DNA of 64,000 nt, taken from contig NZ_AP024563.1 in NCBI RefSeq assembly GCF_018409545.1, positions 1,690,755-1,754,754 on the forward strand. The letters are read 5' to 3'. The position numbers were made by a program, and so were the translations under genes. Each line of letters starts with the position of its first letter. The first letter of the stretch is position 1. This stretch comes from Allochromatium tepidum (GTDB taxonomy: Bacteria > Pseudomonadota > Gammaproteobacteria > Chromatiales > Chromatiaceae). The notes beneath the pieces were generated by a model, which had not been told where the DNA came from, did no database searches, and saw only the letters and a list, made by a program, of their open reading frames with translations. Shown piece after piece: positions 48,936 through 58,059 of this stretch.

Positions 48936-50617
48936 GGCCACCCCAAGGCCAGGCCCATGAGCAGCAGCAACAGCCCGGCCCAGAGCACCCCCGCGACCGG
49001 CCGGCGAGCCAGCCGACGCTCGACCGTGCCGGCGCGGGTCGCGTGCCAGTGCCGGTCGATCCAGTCGAGCCGGGGATCGAGCAGACGCGCGCGCCGGTCC
49101 GCCCAGCGACGCTTGATCCAACGCTGACTCCAGCGCAACAGCGGCGGCAGTGGACGCAGCGCCTCCAGCAGATCGCCGGGCGGGATACGGTCGAGTAGGC
49201 CGTCGAGCGTGCCGGGTCGCTGGAGCGCGGCCAGCAGCACCGGCAGCCCAAGCGCCAGGGCGATCGCGATGATGTCGAGGTTGGTCGTCCAGCCGAGCTT
49301 GGTGCCCGCGCCGAGCGCCACGGCCGGCGGCAGCACCAGGATCGCCGCGATCAGCAACCCCCAGGCCGTGCCCGCCGGCCGGTAGCCCGACTCGGGATGC
49401 GGCGCGGTCCGCCACATCAGCCACAGAAAGCGCCCCATCAGCAGCGCCGTGACTACGGACGCCAGCCCCAGACACGCACCGAGCCAGCGCCAGTCGAGCA
49501 CCTCCAGCACCGGCTTGAGTCCATCCTTGGCGATGGCCCCGCCGGTGAGCGGCACGCCGATCATGACCAGCACCAGCAGGCTCAGTCCGGCGAGGATCAG
49601 CGGCTGGCGCCCGCTCGTGTGACGCAATCCGACCCCGAGGAAGAGTCCGCCCTTGGTCAGGGCGTGGTGTCCGGCATAGAGCGCGAGCGCCAAAACGCCG
49701 ACCGGAGCCGGCTGAGGCTCGATCAGCAGCAGCCCCAGCGCCAGGGTCATGAAGCCCATCTTGGCCACGCTCGAATAGGCCAGCACCACCTTGGGGTTGG
49801 TCTGGATCAGACCGATCAGCGGGGCCAGGATCGCCGTGATCAGTCCGGCCAGCACCAGCAGCAGCCCCCACTGAGGCAGCGCCAATGCGCCGAGCGGCAG
49901 GAAGCGCAGCCAGCCGAGCAGGGCCGCCTTGATCATGGTTCCGCTCAGGACCGCGCTCGCCGGCACGGGTGCGGCCGGATGCGCCAGCGGCAGCCAGACA
50001 TGCAGCGGCATCAGGCCGGCCTTGACCGCCAGCCCCAGGATCAGCAGTCCGATGGCCAGGTCGTCGAGCGCGGTCAGCGCGGTGGCCGAGGGCGCGAGCG
50101 AGCCGGTCTGGTGCGCGATCAGCACCAGCGCCATGAAGAGCGTGGCCTCGCCGAGCAGGGTCAGGATCAGATAGACCTTGCCGGCACGCAGCGATTCGCG
50201 CCGTCCGTCGTGGATGACCAGACCATAGGAGGCGATCCCCATGAGCGCGAAGCCGGTATAGAAGCTCGCCGGATCGAGCGCGACGATCAGCCACAGATTG
50301 CCCGCCATCGCGAGCAGGAAGAACAGATGGAAGCGCCCGGCGTGCGGCGAATCACGCAGGACGCGGATGGCGTGGACGGCGGCGACCAGCCACAGCAGCG
50401 CCGTGAAGCCGAGAAAGATCCGCCCCGGCGTGTCCAGTCCCAGGGTGGCGCCGACCAGCAGCCAGGGCGGTTCGATCCGGGTGCCGGCCGGAATCCACAG
50501 CGCCGTCGCCAGCGCCGGCAGGGGCGCGAGCGCGACCAGCCGGTGCCGCCGGGGCTGGAGCACCAGCGGCGCGAGTAGCAACGGCCACAGCCAGCTCAGG
50601 ATCAACGGCAGTGTCAT
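48932..50617 (-). CDS. proton-translocating antiporter subunit, NuoL/MrpD-like (fourth copy)
   Basis: A 561-residue polytopic membrane protein of the proton-conducting NuoL/M/N family. The conserved channel segments are AVKAGLMPLHVWLPLAHPAAPVP and VLSGTMIKAALLGWLR (Lys and His of the half-channels), and TNPKVVLAYSSVAKMGF. It lacks a recognisable quinone-binding subunit partner nearby. The ATG at 50617 overlaps the upstream stop by 4 nt. It is clearly a paralogue of the next gene upstream. Confidence 0.88.
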   Translation of the reverse strand: MTLPLILSWLWPLLLAPLVLQPRRHRLVALAPLPALATALWIPAGTRIEPPWLLVGATLGLDTPGRIFLGFTALLWLVAAVHAIRVLRDSPHAGRFHLFFLLAMAGNLWLIVALDPASFYTGFALMGIASYGLVIHDGRRESLRAGKVYLILTLLGEATLFMALVLIAHQTGSLAPSATALTALDDLAIGLLILGLAVKAGLMPLHVWLPLAHPAAPVPASAVLSGTMIKAALLGWLRFLPLGALALPQWGLLLVLAGLITAILAPLIGLIQTNPKVVLAYSSVAKMGFMTLALGLLLIEPQPAPVGVLALALYAGHHALTKGGLFLGVGLRHTSGRQPLILAGLSLLVLVMIGVPLTGGAIAKDGLKPVLEVLDWRWLGACLGLASVVTALLMGRFLWLMWRTAPHPESGYRPAGTAWGLLIAAILVLPPAVALGAGTKLGWTTNLDIIAIALALGLPVLLAALQRPGTLDGLLDRIPPGDLLEALRPLPPLLRWSQRWIKRRWADRRARLLDPRLDWIDRHWHATRAGTVERRLARRPVAGVLWAGLLLLLMGLALGWP

Positions 50618-52347
50618 GGCGCGATCAGGACCAGTAGCAGGAGGAGCACGGTCACGCCCAGCCACAGCCGGCCGGCGGTGGGCCAGGCGCGTAATGTCCG
50701 CTCGGGATCGGGCGGCGGCGAACCGACCCGCTCGCCCAGACCATAGAGATGCGCGCGCGCCGTCTCGACAGTCGCGTTCCAGCGTCCGAACAGCGCGCGC
50801 CCCGCCCAGAACTGGGCGGCCAGGATCGGCTCGGCCGGCACCGCCAGATCACCCAGGCTGCGCCGCCGCGCGGGACGTCCCGAGCCGGGCGCCCGGCGCC
50901 AGATGGCCAGTGCCGGCGGTGCCGCGATCAGCGCGGCGATGAGCATGGCCCCGGTATTGGTCGGCCAGGCCGAGGGCTCGCCGAGCACGAACGGAAAGCC
51001 GGCGACCAGTCCGAGCAGCAGGATCCAGGCCGCGAGACTCCAGATCGGAAAGACGGGCAGGGGACCGATAGGCGTTTGAGGTTCGCTGGATCTGTTGGCT
51101 GCTTGGGATTGAGCGCGCGCGATTTCGACCACGCTCGGTGCCGGCCAGATCAGCCAGACGAAGCGCGCCATCAGTAGTGCGGTTGCCACCGTCGCCAGCA
51201 TCAGCGCCAGATCGAGCCAGATCCAGCCCGGCGAGACGAGCACCGGCTTGAGGACGTACTTGGCCAGTGCACCACTGGTCATAGGCGCTCCCGCCAGCGC
51301 CAGTGCCAGCAGGATCAACCCCGCCCGCACCAAGGGCCGGGCCGGATCCGGATCGCGCAACCCCAACCCCAGAAACAGCCCCGACTTGACCAGCGCATGA
51401 TGCGCGGCATAGAGCGTGAGCGCCCCGACTCCGACCGGCGCAAGCTGAGGTTCGAGCAGCAGCAACCCCAGCAGCAGCACGAACAGCCCCGCCTTGCTGA
51501 TGCTCGAATAGGCCAGCACCCGGCGCGGATCTGTCTGCATCAGCCCCGCGCCCAGCGCCGTCAGCAGACTGACCAGCCCCAGCCACACGAACAGCATCCC
51601 CCACTCGGGCAGCGCGACCTGTCCCAGCGGCAGCAGCCGCAGCCAGCCGAGCAGAGCGACCTTGCTCATGGCCCCGCTCAGCACGGCCGCCGCCGGTGCC
51701 GGTGCCGCGCCATAGGCCAGCGGCAGCCAGGGATGCAGCGGCATGAGTCCGGCCTTGATGCCGAACCCGATCAGCAGCAGCGTGATCACCGCGCCATCGG
51801 GCGTCGGCGTCTCGGGCAGACTCCAGGTCACGCCCTGAGTCCGCGCCATCAGCAACAGCGCCACGAACAGCGCAAGCTCGCCGATCAGGGTCATGGCCAG
51901 ATAGATGCGCCCGGCCCGTCGGCGCGTCAGCCCGCCCGGATGCAGGATCAGCCCATAGGCCGCCAACCCCATGAGGGCGAAGCCGACATAGAATCCGACC
52001 GGCTCGCGCGCCAGGATCAGCCACAGATTGCCGGCGAGCGCGAGCAGGAACAGCAGCCGGAAGCGCCCGGTCCCAGGTTCCGTGCCCAGCCGCTCGACCA
52101 CGGACACGGCCGCCAGCGACCACACCAGCGCCGTGAACAGCAGAAAGACCCGCGTCGTCTCATCGAACCCGAGCGCCGTGCCGAACAGCAGCCAGGGCAG
52201 ATCCAGGGTCGCATCCGGCGGCAGCAACGCCAGACCGGCGAGCGACGGCAGCGGCGCGATCAGCACCAGCCAGCGCAGCGCCGGATGCACGACGAGCGGC
52301 GCGAGCAGCAGCGGCGCCAGCACCATAGCCGGCAGCAGTCCGGTCAT
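50614..52347 (-). CDS. proton-translocating antiporter subunit, NuoL/MrpD-like (third copy)
   Basis: A 577-residue polytopic protein paralogous to the downstream gene. The segment GIKAGLMPLHPWLPLAYGAA then VLSGAMSKVALLGWLRLLPLG aligns closely with the fourth copy, as does TDPRRVLAYSSISKAGLFVL. Tandem duplication is likely. ATG 52347 overlaps the second copy's stop. The extra C-terminal hydrophilic region (~390-520) between helices is variable between copies. Confidence 0.88.
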   Translation of the reverse strand: MTGLLPAMVLAPLLLAPLVVHPALRWLVLIAPLPSLAGLALLPPDATLDLPWLLFGTALGFDETTRVFLLFTALVWSLAAVSVVERLGTEPGTGRFRLLFLLALAGNLWLILAREPVGFYVGFALMGLAAYGLILHPGGLTRRRAGRIYLAMTLIGELALFVALLLMARTQGVTWSLPETPTPDGAVITLLLIGFGIKAGLMPLHPWLPLAYGAAPAPAAAVLSGAMSKVALLGWLRLLPLGQVALPEWGMLFVWLGLVSLLTALGAGLMQTDPRRVLAYSSISKAGLFVLLLGLLLLEPQLAPVGVGALTLYAAHHALVKSGLFLGLGLRDPDPARPLVRAGLILLALALAGAPMTSGALAKYVLKPVLVSPGWIWLDLALMLATVATALLMARFVWLIWPAPSVVEIARAQSQAANRSSEPQTPIGPLPVFPIWSLAAWILLLGLVAGFPFVLGEPSAWPTNTGAMLIAALIAAPPALAIWRRAPGSGRPARRRSLGDLAVPAEPILAAQFWAGRALFGRWNATVETARAHLYGLGERVGSPPPDPERTLRAWPTAGRLWLGVTVLLLLLVLIAP

Positions 52348-53843
52348 CGCCCATACTCCCGCTCAGCGATCAGGGTCGCCCATTCGAGCGGACTGAAGGG
52401 CGCGGCGGCCAGCAGACCCGCCACCAGCGACAGCAGCGCCGTCACCACCGGCGGCCATAGCAGTGACGGTGCCGTCTCCAACCGTTTCGACAGCACATGC
52501 TCCTTCGGCCAGTGCTCCGGCGGCGGGCGGAACCAGGCGCGATAGAGGATCGGCAGGAAATAGGCGGCATTGAGCAGACTGCTGATGAGCAGTACGACGA
52601 TCACCCAGTAGGCCCCGGCCGAGGCCGCGCCCAGTCCCAGATACCACTTGGTGACGAACCCGGCCACCGGCGGAATGCCGATCATGCCGAGCGCACCGAC
52701 CGTGAAGGCGAGCGTGGTCCAGGGCATTCGGCGACCGACGCCGTTCATCTCGCTGACCCTGTGCACGCCGAGCGTTTCGGCATAGTTGCCGGCGCAGAAG
52801 AACAGCGTGATCTTCATGATGCCCTGATGCACCAGATGCACCAACCCGCCGATGGTGGCGATCGGGCCGAGCACCGAGGCGCCGAGCGCGATATAGGACA
52901 CCTGACTGACGGTCGAATAGGCCAGCCGCTTCTTCAGCCCGTCCTGCGACAGCGCCTTGACCGAGCCATAGATGATGGTGGTGGCCGCCAGCACGCCGAG
53001 CACGGTCAGCAGACCCAGCCCGTGGGCGAACTCGACGCCATAGACGTCATAGACCACGCGGATGATGCCGAAGGCGCCGGCCTTGACCACGGCGACGGCG
53101 TGCAGCAGTGCACTGACCGGTGCCGGCGCGACCATCGCCTGCGGCAGCCAGCCGTGCAGGGGCACCAGTGCGGCTTTGACGCCCAACCCGGCCAGCAGCA
53201 GGAAGAAGATGACGATGAACCGGCCGTGCAGCGCCTCGGGCGCCGCGCCGAGCAGACCGCCCTGGGTGAAGGTCAGTTGACCGACCAGGGTCTGGAGCCA
53301 GACCGCGCCGACGAACAGCAGCACGCCGCCGCTCATGGTATAGGCCAGATAGACCTTGGCGCCGTGATCGGCGTCCGGCGTGCCGCGATGGGCGACCAGG
53401 GGATAGGTGGCCAGCGTGAGGATCTCGTAGAAGACCACGAAGGTCATCAGATTCCCCGCGAGCGCGATGCCGACGGTCGCCGAGACGCAGAGGCTGAAGA
53501 AGCCGAAGAAGCGACTGCGGTTCGGCGAATGCTCCAGATAGCCGATGGCATAGATGGTCGTCACCAACCAAAGCACGGTCGACAGCGCGACGAACAGCAC
53601 CGAGAGCGCATCGGCGCTCAGCACCAGCTCCAGACCCGGCATCAGCGTCAGCCGGCTTTCGTAGACATGGCCGTGGAACACGCCCCAGATCATCCAGCCG
53701 ACGAGGACGATCTTCAGCAAGGCGCCGAACATATTGAGCGCGGTCCGCAGCCGGTAGCTGTCCTCGCCCAGGAAGAAGATGAGCACGCCCGGCAGGGCGG
53801 AGCTGAGCACGATGGCCGGCGGCAGATAGGGATCGAGATTCAT
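52344..53843 (-). CDS. antiporter subunit, NuoN/MrpD-like (second copy)
   Basis: A 499-residue NuoM/N/MrpD-like protein with about 14 helices. VFYEILTLATYPLVAHRGT contains the conserved Glu (TM5), GVKAALVPLHGWLPQAMVAPAP the TM7 Lys and HGWLP motif, and KKRLAYSTVSQVSYIALGAS the TM8 Lys region. Closest in feel to MrpD/MbhH. It follows the MntA-HepT pair (13-nt gap) and overlaps the third copy's start by 4 nt. Confidence 0.9.
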   Translation of the reverse strand: MNLDPYLPPAIVLSSALPGVLIFFLGEDSYRLRTALNMFGALLKIVLVGWMIWGVFHGHVYESRLTLMPGLELVLSADALSVLFVALSTVLWLVTTIYAIGYLEHSPNRSRFFGFFSLCVSATVGIALAGNLMTFVVFYEILTLATYPLVAHRGTPDADHGAKVYLAYTMSGGVLLFVGAVWLQTLVGQLTFTQGGLLGAAPEALHGRFIVIFFLLLAGLGVKAALVPLHGWLPQAMVAPAPVSALLHAVAVVKAGAFGIIRVVYDVYGVEFAHGLGLLTVLGVLAATTIIYGSVKALSQDGLKKRLAYSTVSQVSYIALGASVLGPIATIGGLVHLVHQGIMKITLFFCAGNYAETLGVHRVSEMNGVGRRMPWTTLAFTVGALGMIGIPPVAGFVTKWYLGLGAASAGAYWVIVVLLISSLLNAAYFLPILYRAWFRPPPEHWPKEHVLSKRLETAPSLLWPPVVTALLSLVAGLLAAAPFSPLEWATLIAEREYGR

Positions 53844-53856
53844 GAGCTTCCTTCAC

Positions 53857-54333
53857 TCAGGTGAGATCGCGGCGCTCGCCTGCATAGCGCCGGATCAGCG
53901 CCTCGGCATGTGCCTGGACTCTGGGAATGGCCGCGAGCAGCGGAGGCGTCAGGGCCGCGACGGTTCGATAGATCTCCGGCATCTTGTCGCTGGCATATTC
54001 ATGCGCGATCAGGTTTCGCAATTCACGGATACGTATCAGTTGCCCGGGTTCGTCCACCCAGCCACGTTTCTCCGCACGCTGGATGCGATCGAGCAGGCTT
54101 CCCTGTGGTGTCAGCTCCAGGTCATCGATCAGTCGCATGACCCGCTGCACCAACAGGTCGGCGAGTCGCGCGAACCGGCTGGTCAGGGATTCGAGACGCT
54201 CCAGCTCCTCTAGCGACCAGACCGGACGGTCGATCAGCTCACGCGACCGTTCCAGGGAAAAGCTCAAGTGGGAGGCGGCGGCTTCGAGATCGGTCATTTC
54301 ATCGCGCAGCCATTGGAGCTTTTCGTGTTTCAC
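53857..54333 (-). CDS. hepT: HepT-type HEPN toxin (module 2)
   Basis: A 158-residue all-alpha HEPN protein. The RX4HXY motif is complete: R106-NLIA-H111-E-Y113. It belongs to a different HEPN subfamily from module 1; the two share little outside the motif. As in characterised pairs, it is predicted to be an RNase toxin silenced by MntA-catalysed AMPylation of the Tyr. Its ATG overlaps the mntA stop by 4 nt. It sits inside the antiporter operon, 13 nt before the second MrpD-like gene. Confidence 0.87.
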   Translation of the reverse strand: MKHEKLQWLRDEMTDLEAAASHLSFSLERSRELIDRPVWSLEELERLESLTSRFARLADLLVQRVMRLIDDLELTPQGSLLDRIQRAEKRGWVDEPGQLIRIRELRNLIAHEYASDKMPEIYRTVAALTPPLLAAIPRVQAHAEALIRRYAGERRDLT

Positions 54334-54611
54334 AGGCGCACTCCCGAATCGACGGCGATCCTCGCGAATGGACGAGCGAGATCCGGCTCGATCATCAGAT
54401 CGATCCGTTGCTCGCCAAGGGTTTGATGCAGGCGTGCCAGGATATCGAGCTTGGCCATGAGGTCGATGCGTTGCGACAGGACGAGCAGATCGATGTCGCC
54501 ACCTCGCGCCCGATCATCGAGACGCGATCCGAACAGATAGATCTCGGCTTCCGGATCGACCCCAGCAATGGAGGTGCGGATCGTTTCCAATTCGTTCGAT
54601 GTCAGGCGCAT
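54330..54611 (-). CDS. mntA: MntA-type minimal nucleotidyltransferase antitoxin (module 2)
   Basis: A 93-residue minimal nucleotidyltransferase. GS at 28-29 and D39-I-D41 give GSX9DXD, one residue shorter than the classic GSX10DXD, and D71 is the third carboxylate. It precedes hepT, the reverse of module 1 where hepT comes first. It starts 36 nt after the stop of the first MrpD-like gene. Predicted antitoxin by oligo-AMPylation of HepT. Confidence 0.87.
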   Translation of the reverse strand: MRLTSNELETIRTSIAGVDPEAEIYLFGSRLDDRARGGDIDLLVLSQRIDLMAKLDILARLHQTLGEQRIDLMIEPDLARPFARIAVDSGVRL

Positions 54612-54647
54612 GGTGGATACCGATGTTAAGGTAAGCCGTTGAGGCGT

Positions 54648-56084
54648 TCAGACTCCCGCTCCGAGCAGGACGGCGATGGGCTGGGCGGCCAGACCGACGA
54701 CCAGGGCCGAGAGCGCAGCCAGCAGCAGGGCCGGGATCTCGGTGCGCGGATCGGTCAGGAAGCACTTGGGTGTCGGCTCGCGGTTGAAGGCGCGCGCCAG
54801 CACCCGGAACACATAGGCAGCCGCCAGCAGGGTGCCGGCCATCACCACAAGCGCCCACCACCATTGACCCAGGGCGATGGCCTGTCCGACCAGCACCCAC
54901 TTGGCGAAAAAGGTTCCGCTCGGCGGCAGACCGATCAGGGCCACGCCCGCCAGACCCAGGGTGAAGGTCGCCGCCGGCAGACTCTGGGCCGCACCGCCGA
55001 GTTCGCGGATGCGATCATGCCCGGTACTCTTCTGTACCAGCCCGGCGGCAAGGAAGAATCCGGCCTTGGCGAAGCCGTGGGTGAGTGCCAGCAGCACCAG
55101 CGCCGTGAGCAACCGTTCGCGCTCGGCTCCGTCCGGAGTCGCCGTCAGCAGCGGCAGGAACATGAACAGATAGCCGACCTGAGCCACGGTCGAATACGCC
55201 GCCAGCAGCTTGAGCCGCTCAGCGCGCAGCGCACGCCATGAACCCCAGAACACCGCGCCCGCCCCAAGCAGTCCGAGCAACATGGCCGCCGGCAGGGTTA
55301 CGATCCCATCGAACAGATCCAGCCACAACCGCAGCACCAGATAGATCGCCGCCTTGACCACCAGCGCCGAGAGCGCTGCGCTGACCGGTGCCGGTGCATT
55401 GGCATGGGCCGGCGGCAGCCAGAAGTGCATCGGAAACAGCGCCGCCTTGAGCAGCAGTCCGCCGATCATGAGCGCCGGAGCGGTCCAGGCGACCGGGCCG
55501 GGCGTCAGCGACTCGGCGATCAGCTCCAGATCCAGGGCCCCATAGGCCGTGTAGAGCAGCGCCACGCCGAGCAGATAGGTCATGGACCCGAGCAGGCCCA
55601 CCAGCAGATAGCGCAGATTGGCCTCGGCCGCCTCGCGGGTGCCGGTGAGCGCACCGAGCGCGGCGGCCGAGAGTCCCAGCAGCTCCAGCATCACATAGAG
55701 GTTGAACAGATCGGCGGCCAGAAACAGCCCGTTGAGCGCCGTCCACAGCAGCAGCCACAGCGGCCAGAACTTTCGGCTCGACCCGGCCGCGCCGAAATAG
55801 CCGGTGGCATTGATGCTGATGGCCAGTCCGACCAGATTGGCCATGGCCACCAGCGCCGCCGCCGGCCCGTCGGCGCGCAGACCGATGCCGAGCGGCACGC
55901 CCCAACCGCCGAGATCCGAGCGCAGACCTTCGCCGCCCCAGACCGTGACGGTCAGCCAGAGGGCTACGCCGGTGGTCGCCAGCGCCGTGAGCATCCCCAG
56001 GGTGCGCGACCGGCCGGGGAGCATGGTGACGAGCAGCGCCCCGAGCAACGGCAGAGCGACCGCGAGCGCCAATGGATCAAGCAT
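54648..56084 (-). CDS. antiporter subunit MrpD-like (first copy)
   Basis: A 478-residue NuoM/N/MrpD protein. FNLYVMLELLGLSAAALGAL holds the TM5 Glu, LLKAALFPMHFWLPPAHANAP the TM7 Lys/His motif, and RLKLLAAYSTVAQVGYLFMF the TM8 segment. ATG 56084 is chosen by the helix start (MLDPLALAVALPLL). It overlaps the mrpC stop by 8 nt. Of the four copies this is the one in the usual Mrp position after mrpC. Confidence 0.9.
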   Translation of the reverse strand: MLDPLALAVALPLLGALLVTMLPGRSRTLGMLTALATTGVALWLTVTVWGGEGLRSDLGGWGVPLGIGLRADGPAAALVAMANLVGLAISINATGYFGAAGSSRKFWPLWLLLWTALNGLFLAADLFNLYVMLELLGLSAAALGALTGTREAAEANLRYLLVGLLGSMTYLLGVALLYTAYGALDLELIAESLTPGPVAWTAPALMIGGLLLKAALFPMHFWLPPAHANAPAPVSAALSALVVKAAIYLVLRLWLDLFDGIVTLPAAMLLGLLGAGAVFWGSWRALRAERLKLLAAYSTVAQVGYLFMFLPLLTATPDGAERERLLTALVLLALTHGFAKAGFFLAAGLVQKSTGHDRIRELGGAAQSLPAATFTLGLAGVALIGLPPSGTFFAKWVLVGQAIALGQWWWALVVMAGTLLAAAYVFRVLARAFNREPTPKCFLTDPRTEIPALLLAALSALVVGLAAQPIAVLLGAGV

Positions 56085-56424
56085 GGGGTCCGTCCTCCCG
56101 GTCATCGACGCCGTGAACATCAGGCGTCCGTTCACCATCCTCCCGATCCAGACGCCGACCGAAGGCGAGCGCCAGCGCCGTGGCACTGACGGCGACCACG
56201 ATCCCGGTCAGCACCAGGGCGTGCGGCACCGGATCGGGCGGCGCGTCCAGGCCGCGATAGGCGACCGCGACCAGGACATGGAAGACCCCGGCACCCATGA
56301 TGTTGAGCGCGATCAGCTTGCGCCACAGGGGTTCGTGGCTGATGAAGGACCAGACGCCGAGCAGGAAGAAGAGGATACCCGCGCCGCCATAGAGCAGTTG
56401 GGTGAGCAGGATCTCGTGGTTCAT
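56077..56424 (-). CDS. mrpC: antiporter subunit MrpC/MnhC (NuoK-like)
   Basis: A 115-residue three-helix protein related to NuoK. LLYGGAGILFFLLGVWSFI, LIALNIMGAGVFHVLVAVAY and VLTGIVVAVSATALALAFG are the three helices, with the conserved HALVLTGIVVAVSA end of MrpC. The C-terminus is an acidic cytoplasmic tail. It overlaps mrpB by 4 nt and mrpD by 8 nt. Confidence 0.9.
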   Translation of the reverse strand: MNHEILLTQLLYGGAGILFFLLGVWSFISHEPLWRKLIALNIMGAGVFHVLVAVAYRGLDAPPDPVPHALVLTGIVVAVSATALALAFGRRLDREDGERTPDVHGVDDREDGPHA

Positions 56425-57101
56425 GGCTCGGCCGCCCCCGTGGCGCGCGGCCGGCCACCGAGGAAGGCCGCCGCCAGGGTCGCGCCGATGCTCAGGGTGG
56501 CGCCGGTCTCGATGGCCAGGATCAACACCTTGGCCAGCGCCGGCGGATAGGTCAGGAAGCCCAGTCCCAGCCCCATGAGCATCAGGCCGACGAGCACGAA
56601 CACCAGGGTGCCGAGCGCGGCCAGCACGCGCAGCCGGGACTCGCCCGGCAGACCGGCGCTCGGTCGTCCCGAGAGTGCCAGGGCCACGCCGGCCGCGCCG
56701 AGCAGGGCGCCGGCCTGGAAGGCGCCGCCCGGTGCATGGCCGCCGACCCAGAGCAGATAACCGCCGGCGATGATCAGCATGGGCACCACCCAGCCGACCA
56801 GACTGTCGAGCAGCAGCGCCGCCCGCTGATAGGGGACCGCCGCCGGGCCGAGCGACCAGATTCCGAGCAGCGCGGCCAGCAGCACCGCCAGCTCCATCAG
56901 GGTGTCATAGGCGCGGAAGTTGAGCAGCACCGAGGTCACGGGATTGCCGGCGCCCGACTCGGGCACCCGTTCCAGGGCCAGGGTCGCCAGACGCTCGCCC
57001 TCGTAACCTGTGACACCGATCCAGAAGGCCCAGAACAGCAGCGCCCCGATCGCCGTCAGCAGCAGTGGGATCAGGAAGGCATGGGAATTCGATGGTTTCA
57101 T
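56421..57101 (-). CDS. mrpB: antiporter subunit: MbhE-like segment fused to MnhB domain
   Basis: A 226-residue membrane protein. The first ~80 residues (NPVTSVLLNFRAYDTLMELAV) correspond to the far C-terminal tail of MrpA/MbhE, where the sequence is NVILVDFRAFDTLGE. The rest (~100-220) is a MnhB domain with VPMLIIAGGYLLWVGGHAPG then GAFQAGALLGAAG. This shows that parts normally at the end of MrpA have been split off and attached to MrpB. ATG 57101; a 110-bp gap containing a palindromic repeat separates it from the upstream gene. Confidence 0.88.
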   Translation of the reverse strand: MKPSNSHAFLIPLLLTAIGALLFWAFWIGVTGYEGERLATLALERVPESGAGNPVTSVLLNFRAYDTLMELAVLLAALLGIWSLGPAAVPYQRAALLLDSLVGWVVPMLIIAGGYLLWVGGHAPGGAFQAGALLGAAGVALALSGRPSAGLPGESRLRVLAALGTLVFVLVGLMLMGLGLGFLTYPPALAKVLILAIETGATLSIGATLAAAFLGGRPRATGAAEP

Positions 57102-57131
57102 TGAGTAACCGTTCGGTGACGACGGGCCCAT

Positions 57132-57181
57132 CCTAGCCTCTCTTGCCTCGCGGGAGCGCCGTTGGGGAGAGGGGAAGAGGG
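57132..57181 (+). repeat. GC-rich palindromic repeat, copy 3 (degenerate)
   Basis: CCTCTCTTGCCTCGCGGGAG then GTTGGGGAGAGGGGAAG, aligning with the cheA and cheR copies but with several changes. It lies in the 110-bp gap between the DUF4040 and mrpB genes, the largest break in the antiporter operon apart from the MntA-HepT insertion. Confidence 0.65.
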
Positions 57182-57211
57182 ACCGCCATGTTGAATCGTT
57201 CGCACCCTGAG

Positions 57212-57460
57212 CTATCGCCGCCGTACCGCGCGTCGGGCCGCCGACAGCATCAGCGCCCCGGCCAGTCCCGCGCCGATCGCCGCCTCGGCCAGCGCCAGAT
57301 CGGGCGCGCGCAGTCGAGCCCAGACCAGGGCCAGCAGCAGCCCGAAGGCGATGAAGAGGATGACCCCGCGCCTGGGTTCGCGGCTGGTGAGCGCGGCGAG
57401 CGCCAACCCCAGCAGCGTCGTCGAGAGCAGGATGTCGAAGCCGAGCAACAGCGGGTTCAT
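57212..57460 (-). CDS. DUF4040/MbhD-like membrane subunit
   Basis: An 82-residue three-helix protein. FDILLSTTLLGLALAALTSRE, GVILFIAFGLLLALVWARLRAP and LALAEAAIGAGLAGALML match the MbhD module, which in canonical Mrp systems is part of MrpA. Its presence as a separate gene fits the membrane-bound hydrogenase/Mbx style. It overlaps mrpG by 4 nt. Confidence 0.87.
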   Translation of the reverse strand: MNPLLLGFDILLSTTLLGLALAALTSREPRRGVILFIAFGLLLALVWARLRAPDLALAEAAIGAGLAGALMLSAARRAVRRR

Positions 57461-57753
57461 CGTGCGTCCTCCCCATCCCCACGCAGCGCGCGCTTGGCGA
57501 TCAGATGCGCCCCGGTGGCGCTCGCGACCAGCACGAACAGCCAGATGAGCACCAGCTTGATCCCGCTCAGCAGCCCCGGTCCCTCCAGCAGCAGACCGAG
57601 CACCAGCAGCCCAAGCCCGACATTGTCGGCCTTGGTCAGTGCATGCAGTCGGCTGAGCCGATCCGGCAGGCGCATGAGTCCGACCGTACCGGCGACGAAG
57701 AAGAAGAGTCCGGCCAGGATGAAGGCGGTCGCCAGCCAGGACAGCGGCGTCAT
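57457..57753 (-). CDS. mrpG: antiporter subunit MrpG/MnhG
   Basis: A 98-residue, three-helix MnhG protein. FILAGLFFFVAGTVGLMRLP then DRLSRLHALTKADNVG is the family signature, followed by two helices (LLVLGLLLEGP and IKLVLIWLFVLVASATGAHLIA). The C-terminus is charged. It overlaps both mrpF and the DUF4040 gene by 4 nt. Confidence 0.92.
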   Translation of the reverse strand: MTPLSWLATAFILAGLFFFVAGTVGLMRLPDRLSRLHALTKADNVGLGLLVLGLLLEGPGLLSGIKLVLIWLFVLVASATGAHLIAKRALRGDGEDAR

Positions 57754-58016
57754 GCGTCCTCCTGCTCGCGTCGGCGCGTGAAGGCGACGATGGCCACCGC
57801 CGCCAGCAGCGAGAACACCAGCGCCACGTCGATCAGCGCCGGCACCCGGATCACCGGGATCAACACCAGCAGCAGCCCGATCCCGGAGGTTCCGAGCAGT
57901 TGGGCCGCCATCAGGCGGTCGGACGGCGTCGGGCCGATGGCGACCCGGATCAGCCCGATGCTCATGGTCGACAGCAGCAGCAGGGCTACGGCCAGATGGA
58001 TGTCGGAAAGTGACAT
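57750..58016 (-). CDS. mrpF: antiporter subunit MrpF/MnhF
   Basis: An 88-residue three-helix MnhF protein. IRVAIGPTPSDRLMAAQLLG is the MnhF signature after helix 1, followed by IGLLLVLIPVIRVPALIDVALVF. The ATG at 58016 (MSLSDIHLAVALLLL) is chosen by the family start. It begins 43 nt after mrpE and overlaps mrpG by 4 nt. Confidence 0.92.
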   Translation of the reverse strand: MSLSDIHLAVALLLLSTMSIGLIRVAIGPTPSDRLMAAQLLGTSGIGLLLVLIPVIRVPALIDVALVFSLLAAVAIVAFTRRREQEDA

Positions 58017-58059
58017 GCGGATGTCCTCGGCTCGTCGTATTTTTGTCTTGAAAGCGCGA

